Assembly (NCBI GenBank): GCA_012513235.1 | Contig: JAAZCO010000359.1 | Location: forward strand, 1 to 7,381 | Source: Gammaproteobacteria bacterium | GTDB lineage: Bacteria > Pseudomonadota > Gammaproteobacteria > Pseudomonadales > Pseudomonadaceae | DNA: 7,381 nt | Direction: 5' to 3' | Shown: in pieces, positions 6,501-7,381 of the stretch | How the letters are laid out: every line of letters starts with the position of its first letter | Position numbering within the stretch: the first letter of the stretch is position 1 | Position numbers and translations under genes: made by a program | The notes under the pieces: generated by a model | Told to the model about the DNA's origin: nothing | Database searches by the model: none | What the model saw: only the letters and a program-made list of their open reading frames with translations

Positions 6501-7259
6501 TTAAACAAACATCTTTTCTAAGCAAGCAGATTTTATCTGTTTAAGCTTATTGAGTTGAGTGGCGTGTCGGGAAATTAGCTCGTCTAACTTGCTGAAGTAC
6601 TGACCGATTTTTTGCTGCTCTGCATGATGTGAAGGAATAAAAAATACAGTAGTGGAAACAAGGCTCCAATCGGAACGCGGCATTTTCGATCCAGCAGATT
6701 GATTTGCGACCTTTTCGAATTTTTCTGTTTGTATTAACCGGTAAAGAAACGAAGAGTCTGTTTGTGAAGATGTTAAGACCCAAAAATCACCTACTGCTAT
6801 TCCTTCAAAAGATGCTAATAACCAGTTTTTAAGGTACGGCCTTAACTTACCAAAAAGAACATCCCCTTTTTCAAATTTAATCCCTTTTTTATTAGAGTTT
6901 TTCGTTAAGAGATCTTTGTTTAGCCGACCTGAGTTAGAGATGATATCTTCATATTCAAGGCGAGGCAGAAATCCCTCCGAACAACTTTGTGAACCTCTTG
7001 AAGTTATGAGGTTAAATGGTTTCCCCACCCAGTCCCCCAAAAAGCCTTTAAAACGAATTTCAGGAGTAGTAGCGCCGTCTTGCGGAAACATCTTTTGCAG
7101 CATCGCCTGTTTCAGTGTCACCAGCTTGCTATGTTTATGCTGGTGTAGCTCAATCACTCGATCAAGCTCTTTGAAGTATGCACTTATATGGCTTTGCTCT
7201 GAGACTTTAGGAATAGTAACTGTTCTCTTCTTCCAGTCTTCTGGACTTCCCCTAAAACA
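6501..7259 (-). pseudogene. hsdS: Type I specificity subunit HsdS, C-terminal part; 5' side cut by an IS3-family element
   Basis: HsdS gives the enzyme its target sequence through two target-recognition domains (TRDs) joined by helical spacers. The frame is open for 252 codons back to a TAG at 7260-7262, formed at the edge of the insertion sequence. Remnant residues 9-16 look like the end of TRD1 (WKKRTVTIP). Next comes the central spacer, SEQSHISAYFKELDRVIELH through LKQAMLQKMF, then TRD2 starting at IRFKGFLGDW with GDVLFGKLRPYLKNW. The C-terminal spacer AEQQKIGQYFSKLDELISRH to CLEKMFV repeats the central spacer, as is normal in the family. About one TRD of N-terminal sequence (roughly 150-200 residues) is missing. 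An internal GTG at 7155-7157 with AAAGAG upstream could start a 218-residue fragment, but it lies inside the spacer helix and is not the natural start. TRD2 is AT-rich compared with hsdR. Confidence 0.85.
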
Positions 7260-7260
7260 C

Positions 7261-7381
7261 TAGACACTCCTTAAGTTAGAATAAACCTTTAGGAGAGCAT
7301 CATGACAAGACAACGTTTTACACCTGAATTCAAAGCTGAGGCCATCAAACAAATAACCGAACGCGGTTATTCTGTAAAAGA
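7261..7381 (+). mobile_element. IS3-family insertion sequence, left end (partial)
   Basis: An orfA start typical of IS3-family elements lies 40 bp inside the point where HsdS homology stops. The boundary is placed at about 7255-7262 from that loss of homology; the terminal repeat probably begins near TAGACACTCC (7261-7270). Only the first 121 bp are in the window, so the right end, orfB and the target duplication cannot be seen. TAGAAT (7277-7282) is a possible -10 box for orfA without a proper -35, as expected in elements whose promoter is completed on circle formation. Confidence 0.75.
7302..7381 (+). CDS. IS3-family transposase OrfA, N-terminal start (partial)
   Basis: The first 26 codons encode MTRQRFTPEFKAEAIK followed by QITERGYSVK. 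This is the start of the helix-turn-helix OrfA protein of IS3-family elements (RFTPEFKAEA and ERGYSVKE are typical). OrfA binds the terminal repeats and is normally fused to the OrfB integrase by programmed -1 frameshifting, which lies outside the window. AGGAG (7291-7295) is 6 bases before the ATG, a good Shine-Dalgarno. The gene runs off the right edge and points away from hsdS. The exact IS3 subgroup cannot be set from this length. Confidence 0.85.
   Translation, partial: MTRQRFTPEFKAEAIKQITERGYSVK

Noticed and set aside
6916..7263. Plus-strand open frame of 115 codons running up to the insertion sequence
   Set aside because: It is antisense to hsdS, with a product rich in Ser, Cys and Leu and no family features; its end at 7263 is set by the insertion boundary.

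Overview
The window looks like a piece of a gammaproteobacterial chromosome, probably marine or environmental. This is inferred from a YqhA-family membrane protein, the tail of an SdiA-regulated (YjiK-like) protein, moderate to low GC, and the types of insertion sequence present. The species cannot be named from this sequence. The left end (about 1-915) reads as ordinary chromosome. It holds the last 61 codons of an SdiA-regulated-domain protein and a complete yqhA-like gene, both on the plus strand.

From about 950 to the right end the content is accessory. First comes the 3' end of an IS66-family transposase gene (tnpC), not annotated as an ORF because it is truncated and short, together with what looks like the element's right terminal repeat. 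Directly next to it is a nearly concentric nested inverted repeat (1149-1226). Then, all on the minus strand, lie a 397-codon TraI_2/MOBH-relaxase-like HD-fold protein (1330-2523), two small unrecognised genes (2719-2916, 2983-3222), a full-length type I restriction subunit gene hsdR (3316-6465) and the C-terminal two thirds or less of hsdS (6501-7259). A rho-independent terminator at 2636-2664 separates the restriction operon and its two small trailing genes from the TraI-like gene.

The restriction operon is broken at its upstream side. The hsdS reading frame meets a stop where an IS3-family element begins (about 7261), and that element's orfA runs off the right edge on the plus strand. hsdM, the N-terminal part of hsdS and the operon promoter are not in the window. 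HsdR is intact and keeps its nuclease and translocase motifs, but it can only act in a complex with HsdM and HsdS. The system is therefore probably inactive here unless the remaining half-HsdS is expressed and dimerises, or HsdR partners with another HsdM/HsdS pair.

The most unusual items are the stand-alone TraI-like protein, whose HD dyad reads Ser-Asp instead of His-Asp, the two small genes after hsdR, and the nested inverted repeat beside the IS66 scar. I do not see clear proof of a new defence system. The part with least known function is the block 1330-3222.
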